Made by a program: the position numbers and the translations under genes. Of a stretch of 64,000 bases of DNA, positions 25,725-36,469 are shown one piece after another. The notes under the pieces were generated by a model. That model ran no database searches, was not told where the DNA came from, and was given only the letters and a program-made list of their open reading frames with translations. The DNA is from Candidatus Opimibacter skivensis (lineage in GTDB: Bacteria; Bacteroidota; Bacteroidia; Chitinophagales; Saprospiraceae), in the NCBI GenBank assembly GCA_016722045.1, contig JADKGY010000001.1, positions 1,488,001 through 1,552,000 on the forward strand. Direction: 5' to 3'. Position 1 is the stretch's first letter; the number at the start of each line of letters is the position of its first letter.

Positions 25725-26516
25725 CTATGAACTTGACTGATATCTGAATGCTTTCTCGAACAGTGCGTATAATTCAGGGTGTTTAATTTCCATTTGTTTA
25801 GGATTTTGAAAAAAATACTCACTCACCACACTTAAAAACTCTGCTTCATTGGTGCTGCCATAAAAAGGAATATCAGATGCGCCGTCCTTTATCGCTTCAA
25901 TTTCTTTCTGCATCATTTTCATCCAGGGTATTAAATAGGGCTGTTCAAGAAACATTTGGGGAACACCATCTATCATGCCATCAGCTTTGTCCAACAGATG
26001 GACAAACTCGTGGATGCCCACATTGTGTTTGGACTGATTGTCTTCAAAGCCCTGATGCAATGCAGGTTTCGATAAAATCATCATACGGTTCATACTTCCT
26101 TCGCCGACCATACCGAGTGTGTTTATGTCCTCACCTTTCTGTGTTTCGTATTCCTGGTTAAAGGTGCCTTCATAAAGCAGCACTTCATTAAGATTGCGAT
26201 AGCGCCATCCCGGAAAACCAAACAAAGGGATGACTGCACTCGCTGCTACAAGTAACCTATCCGTATCGTCCACTTCGATACTCACTCCTGTGATCTGAAC
26301 ATCGTCTAAAAACTGCAATACATTTTCCTCAAACCGGATTCGGTCAGGTGCTGAGAGTTGGCGATAGAAGGCTACTTTATTTGTCAGAATGGAAGCCCAG
26401 GCATCAGGGAAGCGGATAGTCCTTCTTTTTTTCTTTCTGAAGAAAATCCACCACCATGACACTATCAATAAACCCAAAATGATCGAAGTACCTACGGGTG
26501 TTGAAATAAATAACAT
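25725..26516 (-). CDS. MtfA-family zinc peptidase with N-terminal membrane anchor
   Basis: 263 residues from the ATG at 26516, which puts a membrane segment (ISTPVGTSIILGLLIVSWWW) at the N-terminus; the longer frame adds 36 unlikely residues. The zinc motif HEFVH in 'NVGIHEFVHLLDKADGMIDG' is the HExxH of the M90/MtfA family, and 'SVVSEYFFQNPKQMEIKHPE' supplies the downstream Glu and the typical C-terminus. 'VAASAVIPLFGFPGWRYRNL' is another family mark. In E. coli MtfA binds the glucose repressor Mlc; no such partner is seen here. It is predicted to be membrane-tethered with its catalytic domain in the cytoplasm. Confidence 0.85.
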   Translation of the reverse strand: MLFISTPVGTSIILGLLIVSWWWIFFRKKKRRTIRFPDAWASILTNKVAFYRQLSAPDRIRFEENVLQFLDDVQITGVSIEVDDTDRLLVAASAVIPLFGFPGWRYRNLNEVLLYEGTFNQEYETQKGEDINTLGMVGEGSMNRMMILSKPALHQGFEDNQSKHNVGIHEFVHLLDKADGMIDGVPQMFLEQPYLIPWMKMMQKEIEAIKDGASDIPFYGSTNEAEFLSVVSEYFFQNPKQMEIKHPELYALFEKAFRYQSSS

Positions 26517-26747
26517 GTAAAGTGTAAGATATGTAGTTCGATGAACAAAAACGAATACGGGAACTCTCTTAAGAGGAAAAGTCGTAATGCCTAATTTACA
26601 CTTTAAACCCTGATTGTCAAACAATTCTATAGTCTGATTTGTATCCTATAGGAGACTTGCTTTGAGAGCCTCAATCGTATGTTCCCGCGCTATGCCTGAT
26701 CCGGTTCTTCCGGTTTCATTGTTTCATCGTATAGCTCCATACATAAC

Positions 26748-29700
26748 GTGCCAATCAATCCATTACAAGAATTTCTATCCCAAATCAGGATTCCATTTCT
26801 GGGTGATAACCTGATGCGGAAATACGTCAATGAGAAATCACCGCTTCGAGCCGAATTATTCAGTACCGAACAACTTGAACAATACGCGATCACACTGGCG
26901 GAATCGCATGTATTAAGTACAGTCACATCCACTGACCAACTCCTCAAGAGACTGGAAGAAAATAAAGATCTTCTGCTCGAAGTACACAATCTTCTGACCG
27001 AGTCCGCAAGACAGAATAATCTCGTCTCCCCCGCCGGAGAATGGCTACTTGATAATTTTTATCTGATCGAAGAACAGATCTATACCGGGAAAAAACATTT
27101 CCCCAAAGGGTATAGTGAGACATTGCCACGACTCGCGAAAGGGCCATCTACAGGATTGCCCAGAGTGTATGATATCGCGCTCGCGATCATCTCCCATAGT
27201 GATGGTCGTGTCGATTATAAAAGCCTGTTCAACTTTGTAGATTGCTATCAAACAGTGACAGATTTAAAACTAGGTGAGCTATGGGCTATACCCATCATGC
27301 TCCGTCTGGCATTGATTGAAAATCTCAGAAGGCTGGCTGCACAAATCGCTATCGATCGCATCAATAAAAATCTGGCTGATTACTGGGCTGATCTCATGAC
27401 GGAGACTGCTGAGAAAGATCCCAAAAGTCTTATTGTAGTGACAGCCGACATGGCACGCTCCAATCCACCGATGACAAGTTCATTTGTTGCAGAACTGACA
27501 AGACGTCTTCTTGGAAAAGGACCGGCATTAGCACTCCCCCTCACGTGGATTGAACAACGCCTGTCAGAAAATGGCCTGACCAGCAATGGTTTGATATATG
27601 CCGAAACGCAAAAACAAGCAGGTGAGCAGGTCTCCATGAGTAATAGTATCGGAAGTCTGCGATTTCTCAACACGACAGACTGGCGTGAATTTGTCGAACA
27701 GAGCAGTGTCGTCGAAAAAGCATTGCGTAGTAATAATGAAGATGTTTATGCAAAAATGGATTTCCATACACGTGATCATTATCGTCACGTCATCGAGAGA
27801 ATAGCGAAAGCCAGTAAAACATCTGAACTCGAGGTAGCCAATATTGCTCTAAAATCTGCAAAGCAAAGTGCCGAAAAAAATCCTTCCGATCGACGGATGT
27901 CACATGTAGGATTCTTTCTTACCGGTGATGGAACTCAAATCACAGAGAAAGAATCCGGAGCCATACTTGGCACCAGGGAGAAATTAAAAAGGACTCTTCG
28001 CAGATTTCCATTTTTAATCTATGCAAGTAGCAGCACGCTACTTACAATATTATTTACCTGCATCTTACTGGATAGGAACATTCATGATGGTTTACCTACC
28101 GGATGGGTAATAGGTATTGGATTTGTTTCTCTTTTTGGCACAAGTTACCTCGCGATATCGCTTGTCAATTGGCTAGTGACCATTATGATTGAGCCACATT
28201 TTCTGCCCCGCATGAATTATGCCGATGGCATTCCTTCCGAATCCCGAACGATAGTCGTCGTACCTACCCTTCTCAATTCGAAAAATGAATTGGAGAACCT
28301 GATGGAGACCATGGAAGTCAGGTACCTGGCCAATAAAGATGAAAATCTTCATTACGCGTTGCTTACAGATTTTCGGGATGCTACAGCTGAGATTTTTCCG
28401 GAAGACAAAGATATCCTGGACTATGCCAAAATCAGGATCACTGAACTGAATAAAAAATACAAACGTGACCTCAATGATATCTTCTATCTTTTTCATCGCC
28501 CGCGTCGCTGGAACGAAGCCGATAAAATATGGATGGGCTATGAACGCAAGCGGGGGAAACTAAGCCAGTTCAATGAATTTCTACGTGGCCACCCAAAAGA
28601 TAATTATTTATTGATCGTAGGCGATGAAGATGTGCTTCATGAAGTCAAATACGTGATTACGCTTGACAGTGATACCCAATTGCCAAGGGATGCCGCATGG
28701 AAAATGATCGCCACGATTTCACATCCGCTAAATCAACCACATTTCGATGCCATTAAACAACGGGTGACAAATGGCTATGGAATTCTTCAGCCAAGATTAG
28801 CTGTCAGTCTACCCAGATCTACAAGTACACTATATGTCAAAATGCATGGCAATGATCCGGGCATTGATCCGTATACACGTTCAGTATCTGATGTATACCA
28901 GGATTTATTGCAGGAAGGTTCTTTTATCGGCAAAGGCATTTATGAAGTTGATGCATTTGAATGTGCCTTGAATGAACGCTTTCCTGAAAACAGAATACTT
29001 AGTCATGATCTGCTTGAAGGATGTCATGCCCGCTCCGGATTGATCAGTGATGTCCAGCTCTATGAAGACTATCCGGAAAGTTATCTGGCGGATATGAAGC
29101 GGCGTCATCGCTGGATCAGGGGTGACTGGCAAATCGGTAAGTGGCTTTTTCCACGTGTACCCGGACCGGCAAAGCATAGTAAAAAAAATCCCCTTTCCAC
29201 TTTATCACGTTGGAAAATATTTGACAATCTCCGACGTAGTTTAGTTCATCCGGCATTTCTCATTCTGTTATTATTTGCATGGATCATATCAGACTCACCA
29301 TGGTTTTGGACCATCAGTGTGATTGGTATTATCATCCCTACATCCATTCTGAGTTTTATGTGGAGTCTTTATAAAAAACCACCTGATCAGTTATTGTGGA
29401 GTCATGCCGTAGTACTATTCGAAAACCTGGTGGGCCAATTTATCCAGCATGTATTTATCATCATCACGCTTCCTTATGAAACGTACATCAATCTTGATGC
29501 CATCATCAGGACCAATTGGCGTATGATCATCAGCCATAAAAACCTGCTGGAGTGGGATCCTTCTCTCAGTACTTCAGGAAAGAAGGATAAAAGTCTTATC
29601 GATTATTTTTCAAAAATGTGGCTGGGGCCATTTCTGGGTGTGATCGTATTTGAATATCTGATCAGCTACTCGATATCATCCTTTATCATCGCCAGTCCAA

Positions 29701-32700
29701 TATTGATCCTTTGGATGATCTCTCCTTTCGTAGCATGGTTTGTCAGCCAGCCATTGTCTGGCAAAAAAGTTACGCTATCAGCGCAACAAAATTTATTTCT
29801 CCAAAAACTAGCTCGTAAAACATGGGCGTACTTTGAAAATTTCGTCGGTGCGTCAGATAATTGGTTGCCTCCTGACAATTTCCAGGAAATTCCGTTGCCA
29901 AAAGTAGCGCATCGTACTTCGCCTACAAACATGGGTATTTCACTTTTGGCCAATCTATCTGCACATGATTTTGGTTACCTCACGACCAGCCAGTTACTCA
30001 TCAGGAGTGCCAACACATTGCATACCATGCAATCCCTCGAACGATACAAAGGCCATTTTTTCAATTGGTACGATACCATTTCACTAGTTCCTCTTCCTCC
30101 GAAATATATTTCAACAGTGGATAGTGGAAATCTTGCAGCACATTTATTAACCTTAAAACAAGGATTTCTTGAACTTAATCATCAACCTATTTTTAATACA
30201 ATCTTATTCAATGGACTTCAGGATACTGTAGAAATACTTTCCGATCTCCTCATTGATGATCACAAAACTGAAAAATTTAGTACCTACATCCGGTCAGTCT
30301 GCACATCGCCACCGGATTCGCTGACCGGAATAAAAATATGTATTGAGAAATTAAACAATCTGGCGAATGAACTATCTGATTCAATGCCGGAAAACACAAG
30401 CAATGAGACATTATGGTGGGTGCAAGCGTTGGAGACTCAATGTCTTGTTGCTCTTGAAGAAATAAATTCACTAGTCCCCTGGATTAATCTTTCGGAAGCC
30501 CCTGACAAATACACAGAGCTAAAAGAACAAATAAATAAAATACCCTCCCTCATCGATTTATCCACAATAGATATAAAACTATTGGATCAGATACAACGCG
30601 GATATGAACAGGAAAATACATCGTCAGAAAAACAATGGCTTGATTCCATTCGAGCAGCGGTGATGCAAAGCGCACATACAGCTAAAGTCCGAATGGTAAC
30701 GATCAACCAACTGGCTCAGCAATGCGTTGAATTATCTGATTATGATTATGAATTCCTTTATGACAAAACACAACACCTGCTTTCAATAGGTTACAATGTC
30801 GAAGAACATCGAAAGGATCAGGGTGCTTACGACTTGCTCGGATCAGAAGCACGACTGGGCATATTTGTCGCTATAGCGCAAGGAAAAATTCCACAGGAAA
30901 GTTGGTTCGCTTTAGGACGTCAATTGACTAATCCGGGAAAAGATCCTGTACTCCTCTCATGGAGTGGTTCGATGTTTGAATACCTGATGCCCCATTTGGT
31001 GATGCCTTCTTTTGAAAATACATTATTGGACCAGACACTGAAAGCCTCTGTAAAACGGCAAGTCGAATATGGTAAAAAACGTGGCCATCCCTGGGGCATA
31101 TCCGAATCAGGTTATAACATGGTCGCGGCAAATCTCGACTATCAATATCGTGCATTCGGTGTGCCGGGATTAGGATTCAAAAGAGGATTGGGAGATGACA
31201 TTGTGATCGCACCATACGCCACAGTGATGGCCCTGATGGTCGAAGCAGAGGAAGCATATGAAAATCTGCGAGAACTTAAAGCAAGAGGTTATGAAGGAAG
31301 ATGGGGATACTATGAAGCGATTGATTACACACCTGCCCGGATGCCACGAGGACAGTCAGAAGTCATCATCAAATCTTACATGGCGCATCATCAGGGCATG
31401 AGCCTTTTGTCATTGGACTGTGCGCTGCTAAATCAACCTATGCAAAAAAGATTCGAGGCTGAACCACAATTTCAGGCTACTCTATTATTGCTGCAGGAAA
31501 AAATACCACAGGTCACGACCTTTTATTCGCCAACTATTGAAGCGCCTGATGTGGCTACAGTGGCGGATAGTCCTCAATTATATGTCATCAATACGTCAAA
31601 TACTTCGGTACCTGCGGTACAGCTATTGTCTAATGGCAGATATCATGTCATGGTCAATAATTCAGGAAGCGGATATAGTCGCTGGAAAGATCTGGCTGTG
31701 ACACGCTGGAGAGAAGACAGCACATGCGACAATTGGGGGACGTATTGTTTGATAAAAGATCTTGAGACAAACGAATATTGGTCATCGTCTCATCAGCCTT
31801 CGCTTAAAACAGCTGAGACGTATGAAGTCATTTTCTCACAGGGGCGTGCAGAGTTCCGTCGTCGGGACCACAATTTTGAAACACATACTGAAATCGTGGT
31901 TTCACCTGAAGATGATGTGGAAATGAGAAGAATCCACATCACAAATCGCTCACGCAAAAAAAGACAAATTGAGATTACAAGTTATGCAGAAGTAGTCCTC
32001 AATGTACAGATAGCTGAAGCATTGCATCCTTCATTCAGTAATCTGTTTGTACAAACCGAAATTATACCTCAGCGTCATGCGATCATGTGTACCCGGCGCC
32101 CGAGATCAATTGAAGAACAACCACCATGGATGTTTCACCTGATGAAGGTGCATGATGCGGATGTGGAATATATCGGTTATGAAACGAGCAGAGATAAATT
32201 CATCGGGCGAGGTCATACGATTGATGCTCCGGCCGCGATGGAGCAAAGCAGCGAACTTACAGCATCTGAAGGTTCCGTGCTCGATCCAATAGTAGCTATT
32301 CGCTACCGGATGACGTTGAAGCCTTTTGAATCGGTGACCGTGGATATGGTATTTGGGATTGCTGACAAAAAAGATACATGTACTGGCCTGATCGAAAAAT
32401 ACCAGGAACGCCACATGATCGATCGCGCATTTGAACTGGCATGGACCCACAGTCAGGTGATCTTAAGACAAATCAATTCGACAGAAGCTGACTCACAGTT
32501 GTTTGGCCGACTTGCCAGTTCGATTATTTATTCTAATTCATCACTTCGTGCAGATGCGGCGACAATCATAAAAAATCAGCGTGGCCAATCCGGATTGTGG
32601 AGTTATTCTGTTTCCGGAGACTTACCTATTGTGTTATTGCAGATTGAAGACAGCTCGAATATTGAACTGGTGCAGCAGCTCGTGCGTGCTCATGCCTACT

Positions 32701-35438
32701 GGCGATTGAAAGGACTCATCGTGGATCTGGTCATCTGGAATGAAGATCATGGTGGATACAGACAGGTATTACAAAATCAAATCCTTGCTCTCATCGCGCC
32801 GGGCATTTCATCTGATCTGCAGGATAAACCAGGAGGAATATATATACGGACGACAGATCAGATATCCAATGAAGATCGTATCCTATTTCAAACGGTGGCG
32901 CGGGTTATTATCTCTGATAAATTAGGAACACTTGAAGGACAACTCAATCGCAGAACAAAGCTAAGAGGTGTATTACCCAATTTCATACCGACGAAAGTAT
33001 ATCCATTGATTGAATCATCATTCATGCCACGCACAGGCCTGCAATTTTACAATGGCACCGGTGGTTTTTCGTCAGATGGAAAAGAATATATCATCAATAC
33101 ATTGTCGTCACAATTGACACCGGCTCCATGGTCCAATATATTGGCCAACAAACATTTTGGAAGCGTCATATCCGAAAGTGGTCAATCCTATACGTGGTAT
33201 GAGAATGCACATGAACTGCGGCTCACACCATGGACGAATGATCCGGTGATGGACAATGGTGGTGAGAATTTTTATCTGCGGGATGAAGAGTCAGGACGAT
33301 TTTGGTCACCTGCCCCTCTGCCTGCGCGGGGTAAATCACTTTATACAACCAGACACGGATTTGGGTACAGTGTATTTGAGCATAATGAGGATGGTATTAA
33401 TTCTGAAATGGTTGTCTTTGTAGATATTGACAAACCTGTCAAATTTACAATCATCAAATTGCGGAATCATTCCGGAAGAAGACGCCGACTTTCAGCGACA
33501 GGATATGTTGAATGGGTATTAGGTGATCTGAGATCGAAGACGATGATGCATGTCGTGACAGAGCTCGAATTAAACAGCGGTGCTATCCTGGCCAGGAATT
33601 CTTATCACACTGAATTCGGTAGGCGCATTGCCTTCTTTGATGTCGATGATGCATCCAAAACAATCACGACGGACAGGGAAGAATTTATAGGCCGCAATGG
33701 CACATTGAAAAACCCTGAAGCCATGGGCAAATCAAAATTGTCTGGTAAAACGGGAGCTGCACTTGATCCCTGTGCTGTGATCCAGGTCGAATGTGTACTT
33801 GAAGATGGAGAGGAACGCGAAATCATATTCCGCCTTGGAACAGGTGCTAATGCAAATGATGCTGCAAATCTTATCCGATTATTCAGAGGAAAGAATGCGG
33901 CAAAAGAGTCACTTGAAAAAATAAAAAAATACTGGCAAAAAACGTTGTCGGTCATCCAGATCGAATCACCTGACAAAGCTTTAAATAATTTATCTAATGG
34001 CTGGCTTATCTACCAGACCATAGCGTGTCGTCTTTGGGCCCGAAGTGGATACTATCAATCAGGAGGTGCGTTTGGGTTCAGGGATCAATTGCAGGATGTG
34101 ATGTCGATACTGCATACTGAACCGATACTTGCGCGCGAACAAATACTTCTATGCGCCTCGAGACAATTTATGGAAGGTGATGTGCAGCACTGGTGGCATC
34201 CTCCTATAGGACGAGGTGTGCGTACAAAGTGTTCGGATGATTATTTGTGGTTGCCATTTGTGACCAGCAGATATGTTATCGCTACCGGCGATACAGGTAT
34301 CCTTGATGAGATAATTGGATTCCTGGAAAGTCGTGAGCTTAACGAGGATGAACATTCTGTATATGACCTGCCCATTCGTTCAGGAAATAGTGCAAGCCTG
34401 TATGAGCATTGTGTGATGGCCATAGAACATGGAATTCATTTTGGTGTGCATGGTTTACCCCTGATCGGAACAGGTGACTGGAATGATGGCATGGACAGAG
34501 TAGGCAGTGAAGGTAAAGGTGAAAGTATATGGCTTGCTTTTTTCCTGTATGATACGATCAATCGATTTATAAAGATGGCAAAGACTAAGGATGATGTGTC
34601 ATTGATAAATCGTTTTGAAGCCATAGTGAGCGAATTGAAAAAGAATATTGAATTAAATGGATGGGATGGTGAATGGTATCGTCGCGCGTATTTCGATGAT
34701 GGCACACCGCTTGGTTCTAATCTAAATGAAGAATGTAAGATTGATTCTATTGCGCAGAGTTGGGCTGTATTGTCCGGAGCCGGTGAGGGATCGAGAGTAC
34801 GCATGGGGATGAAGGCAGCAGATCAGCGATTGGTTCGAAAGGAGGATGGCATTATTCAGCTCTTTGATCCGCCCTTTGACAAATCAAATCTTAATCCGGG
34901 GTATATCAAAGGATATGTTCCTGGAGTACGTGAAAATGGAGGACAATATACCCATGCAGCAATCTGGATGATCATGGCATTTGCCTCACTGGGTGATCGG
35001 AAACGGACATGGGAGTTGATAAAGATGATCAACCCTGTCAATCATGGAGATACTGTAGACAAGATCGCCACGTATAAAGTAGAACCTTATGTGATCGCTG
35101 CTGATGTGTATGCGGTATCACAGCATTCCGGCCGAGGCGGGTGGACATGGTATACAGGATCAGCGGGATGGATGTATCAATTGATCATCGAATCATTTAT
35201 CGGTTTACAACGTGAAGGAAATACAATGCACTTCAAACCATGTCTGCCGGAAGAATGGACATCGGTCAGAGTGCGGTATAAATTCAAAGAGACGATGTAT
35301 GATATTGAGATAATACAAGACCAGAATGCCGGAACGGATATATCAATCATTGTCGATGACATTGAACAAAAAAATGGTGCTTTGATGCTTGAAGATGACG
35401 GGAAGCCACATGTGGTGAAAGTGGTAGTGTCTTTTTAG
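26748..35438 (+). CDS. ndvB: cyclic beta-1,2-glucan synthase (GT84 plus GH94)
   Basis: 2,896 residues. The GTG at 26748 was taken because the frame is open only to 26700 and holds no ATG before 26814; a start at 26814 would still keep the conserved 'PLRAELFSTEQLEQYAITLA'. Layout: N-terminal region; membrane helices at about 420-485; the GT84 glucosyltransferase domain at about 500-860 ('VVVPTLLN', 'TLDSDTQLPRDAAWKM', 'RRHRWIRGDWQIG'); further helices to about 1000; a glucoamylase-like region about 1360-1550 ('MAHHQGMSLLSL'); and two GH94 N-domains. The GH94 catalytic domain follows, with 'TGDWNDGMDRVG' at about 2575. The enzyme polymerises UDP-glucose into beta-1,2-glucan and trims and cyclises it; the product is normally periplasmic. 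Best known from Alphaproteobacteria. Monocistronic. Confidence 0.93.
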   Translation: MPINPLQEFLSQIRIPFLGDNLMRKYVNEKSPLRAELFSTEQLEQYAITLAESHVLSTVTSTDQLLKRLEENKDLLLEVHNLLTESARQNNLVSPAGEWLLDNFYLIEEQIYTGKKHFPKGYSETLPRLAKGPSTGLPRVYDIALAIISHSDGRVDYKSLFNFVDCYQTVTDLKLGELWAIPIMLRLALIENLRRLAAQIAIDRINKNLADYWADLMTETAEKDPKSLIVVTADMARSNPPMTSSFVAELTRRLLGKGPALALPLTWIEQRLSENGLTSNGLIYAETQKQAGEQVSMSNSIGSLRFLNTTDWREFVEQSSVVEKALRSNNEDVYAKMDFHTRDHYRHVIERIAKASKTSELEVANIALKSAKQSAEKNPSDRRMSHVGFFLTGDGTQITEKESGAILGTREKLKRTLRRFPFLIYASSSTLLTILFTCILLDRNIHDGLPTGWVIGIGFVSLFGTSYLAISLVNWLVTIMIEPHFLPRMNYADGIPSESRTIVVVPTLLNSKNELENLMETMEVRYLANKDENLHYALLTDFRDATAEIFPEDKDILDYAKIRITELNKKYKRDLNDIFYLFHRPRRWNEADKIWMGYERKRGKLSQFNEFLRGHPKDNYLLIVGDEDVLHEVKYVITLDSDTQLPRDAAWKMIATISHPLNQPHFDAIKQRVTNGYGILQPRLAVSLPRSTSTLYVKMHGNDPGIDPYTRSVSDVYQDLLQEGSFIGKGIYEVDAFECALNERFPENRILSHDLLEGCHARSGLISDVQLYEDYPESYLADMKRRHRWIRGDWQIGKWLFPRVPGPAKHSKKNPLSTLSRWKIFDNLRRSLVHPAFLILLLFAWIISDSPWFWTISVIGIIIPTSILSFMWSLYKKPPDQLLWSHAVVLFENLVGQFIQHVFIIITLPYETYINLDAIIRTNWRMIISHKNLLEWDPSLSTSGKKDKSLIDYFSKMWLGPFLGVIVFEYLISYSISSFIIASPILILWMISPFVAWFVSQPLSGKKVTLSAQQNLFLQKLARKTWAYFENFVGASDNWLPPDNFQEIPLPKVAHRTSPTNMGISLLANLSAHDFGYLTTSQLLIRSANTLHTMQSLERYKGHFFNWYDTISLVPLPPKYISTVDSGNLAAHLLTLKQGFLELNHQPIFNTILFNGLQDTVEILSDLLIDDHKTEKFSTYIRSVCTSPPDSLTGIKICIEKLNNLANELSDSMPENTSNETLWWVQALETQCLVALEEINSLVPWINLSEAPDKYTELKEQINKIPSLIDLSTIDIKLLDQIQRGYEQENTSSEKQWLDSIRAAVMQSAHTAKVRMVTINQLAQQCVELSDYDYEFLYDKTQHLLSIGYNVEEHRKDQGAYDLLGSEARLGIFVAIAQGKIPQESWFALGRQLTNPGKDPVLLSWSGSMFEYLMPHLVMPSFENTLLDQTLKASVKRQVEYGKKRGHPWGISESGYNMVAANLDYQYRAFGVPGLGFKRGLGDDIVIAPYATVMALMVEAEEAYENLRELKARGYEGRWGYYEAIDYTPARMPRGQSEVIIKSYMAHHQGMSLLSLDCALLNQPMQKRFEAEPQFQATLLLLQEKIPQVTTFYSPTIEAPDVATVADSPQLYVINTSNTSVPAVQLLSNGRYHVMVNNSGSGYSRWKDLAVTRWREDSTCDNWGTYCLIKDLETNEYWSSSHQPSLKTAETYEVIFSQGRAEFRRRDHNFETHTEIVVSPEDDVEMRRIHITNRSRKKRQIEITSYAEVVLNVQIAEALHPSFSNLFVQTEIIPQRHAIMCTRRPRSIEEQPPWMFHLMKVHDADVEYIGYETSRDKFIGRGHTIDAPAAMEQSSELTASEGSVLDPIVAIRYRMTLKPFESVTVDMVFGIADKKDTCTGLIEKYQERHMIDRAFELAWTHSQVILRQINSTEADSQLFGRLASSIIYSNSSLRADAATIIKNQRGQSGLWSYSVSGDLPIVLLQIEDSSNIELVQQLVRAHAYWRLKGLIVDLVIWNEDHGGYRQVLQNQILALIAPGISSDLQDKPGGIYIRTTDQISNEDRILFQTVARVIISDKLGTLEGQLNRRTKLRGVLPNFIPTKVYPLIESSFMPRTGLQFYNGTGGFSSDGKEYIINTLSSQLTPAPWSNILANKHFGSVISESGQSYTWYENAHELRLTPWTNDPVMDNGGENFYLRDEESGRFWSPAPLPARGKSLYTTRHGFGYSVFEHNEDGINSEMVVFVDIDKPVKFTIIKLRNHSGRRRRLSATGYVEWVLGDLRSKTMMHVVTELELNSGAILARNSYHTEFGRRIAFFDVDDASKTITTDREEFIGRNGTLKNPEAMGKSKLSGKTGAALDPCAVIQVECVLEDGEEREIIFRLGTGANANDAANLIRLFRGKNAAKESLEKIKKYWQKTLSVIQIESPDKALNNLSNGWLIYQTIACRLWARSGYYQSGGAFGFRDQLQDVMSILHTEPILAREQILLCASRQFMEGDVQHWWHPPIGRGVRTKCSDDYLWLPFVTSRYVIATGDTGILDEIIGFLESRELNEDEHSVYDLPIRSGNSASLYEHCVMAIEHGIHFGVHGLPLIGTGDWNDGMDRVGSEGKGESIWLAFFLYDTINRFIKMAKTKDDVSLINRFEAIVSELKKNIELNGWDGEWYRRAYFDDGTPLGSNLNEECKIDSIAQSWAVLSGAGEGSRVRMGMKAADQRLVRKEDGIIQLFDPPFDKSNLNPGYIKGYVPGVRENGGQYTHAAIWMIMAFASLGDRKRTWELIKMINPVNHGDTVDKIATYKVEPYVIAADVYAVSQHSGRGGWTWYTGSAGWMYQLIIESFIGLQREGNTMHFKPCLPEEWTSVRVRYKFKETMYDIEIIQDQNAGTDISIIVDDIEQKNGALMLEDDGKPHVVKVVVSF

Positions 35439-35440
35439 GG

Positions 35441-35900
35441 CTTCCTTCTGCCCCCGCTTCGCGTCCCCAATCGTTCTTCGCTCCGCTACGAACAATTGAG
35501 GAGAAGGAAGGAAGCACAAGTACAAGTTGATTTGCGCTGCTAACAATTGAGGAGAAGGAAGGAAGCACAAGTACAAGTTGATTTGCGCTGCTAACAATTG
35601 AGGAGAAGGAAGGAAGATTCTTCACAAATTAACTTTCAATTCGAATGATCGATGAGAGAAGGAAGAAATCATCCTCACAAATTGACTTCCGTTACGAACA
35701 ATTGATGGGATAAGGAAGAAATCATCTTCACAAAATTAAACTAAGGGAACAATAATTGGAAATACAACTTTTTTTCCTTCTGCCGAGCTTCGCGTCCCTT
35801 TCTTTCCTTCTCCTCAATTGTTCATAGCGAAGCGAAGAACAATTGGGGACGCGAAGCGGGGGCAGAAGGAAAGAAAGGGACGCGAAGTGCAGCAGAAGAA
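35441..35900. repeat. repeat nest: 51-bp tandem units and a long inverted repeat
   Basis: Fills the gap between the glucan synthase and the DUF559 gene. A 51-bp unit (GCACAAGTACAAGTTGATTT ... GAGGAGAAGGAAGGAA) begins at 35514 and 35565; its tail AACAATTGAGGAGAAGGAAGGAA occurs three times. The block at 35441-35515 (CTTCTGCCCCCGCTTCGCGT, CCCCAAT, CAATTGAGGAGAAGG) returns as its reverse complement at about 35801-35875. The shorter repeat GGAAGAAATCATC-YTCACAAA stands at about 35660 and 35714. The bases 35732-35784 match 36363-36420 as a direct repeat. Confidence 0.85.
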
Positions 35901-35923
35901 ATGGTAATTGGGAAAAGAATCAT

Positions 35924-36319
35924 CTATTCTTGAAACTCCCTGATAAACCTGATTATTCTCCTTATTTCATCGAGGACGAATTGTATGTTTTGTAAGACCT
36001 GCTCATTTGTAAATCGTAAAAGAGTAATGCCATAGCGTTCGAGAACAGCTTCTCGCTTTGCATCTTTGATTTTTTGAGCTTCGCTTTCGTGATATTTGCC
36101 ATCGACCTCAATTCCTAATCTTAAATCATCATTGTAGAAATCTACAGCATATTTTTTCAGCGGATGTTGTCTTCGGAATTTTACACCTTCCATTTGTTTG
36201 CTGGACAGGAACCACCAAAGAAATTTCTCTGCCTTGGTTTCATTGGCTCTTAATTGCTGAGCATATTTGAAAATGATGGGAGCAGCATCGAGATGCATGT
36301 TTCTTCTCTTCATGATCAA
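35924..36319 (-). CDS. DUF559 domain protein (Vsr/restriction-endonuclease-like fold)
   Basis: 131 residues, full length for the family. Marks are 'RANETKAEKFLWWFLSS', 'GVKFRRQHPLKKYAVDFYND' and 'LGIEVDGKYHESEAQ', the latter two carrying the D...ExD core of the PD-(D/E)xK-like fold, then 'RYGITLLRFTNEQVLQNIQF'. DUF559 proteins are presumed DNA endonucleases related to Vsr; the biological role is not established. The gene sits inside a nest of repeats and is bracketed by direct repeats (35732-35784 and 36363-36420), which fits a mobile or homing-like gene. Confidence 0.85.
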   Translation of the reverse strand: MIMKRRNMHLDAAPIIFKYAQQLRANETKAEKFLWWFLSSKQMEGVKFRRQHPLKKYAVDFYNDDLRLGIEVDGKYHESEAQKIKDAKREAVLERYGITLLRFTNEQVLQNIQFVLDEIRRIIRFIREFQE

Positions 36320-36362
36320 CTGGTATTGAAGTGAGCTATAAATTATAATTGTTTTCGCTCAC

Positions 36363-36420
36363 TAAATTAAAGGGGAATAATGGGAAATGCAAGTTTTTCT
36401 TTCCCCTTCCGTTTTCCTCC
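36363..36420. repeat. direct repeat partner on the far side of the DUF559 gene
   Basis: Reads TAAATTAAAGGGGAATAATG, GGAAATGCAAGTTTTTCTTT and then CCCCTTCCG. It matches 35732-35784 in the same orientation (ATTAAACTAAGGG, AATAATTGGAAATACAACTT, TTTTTCCTTCTG). Confidence 0.6.
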
Positions 36421-36469
36421 CTTCTGCTCATTGTTGTTGAAGACATTGGTTCCGCGGGGGGCTAATCTT

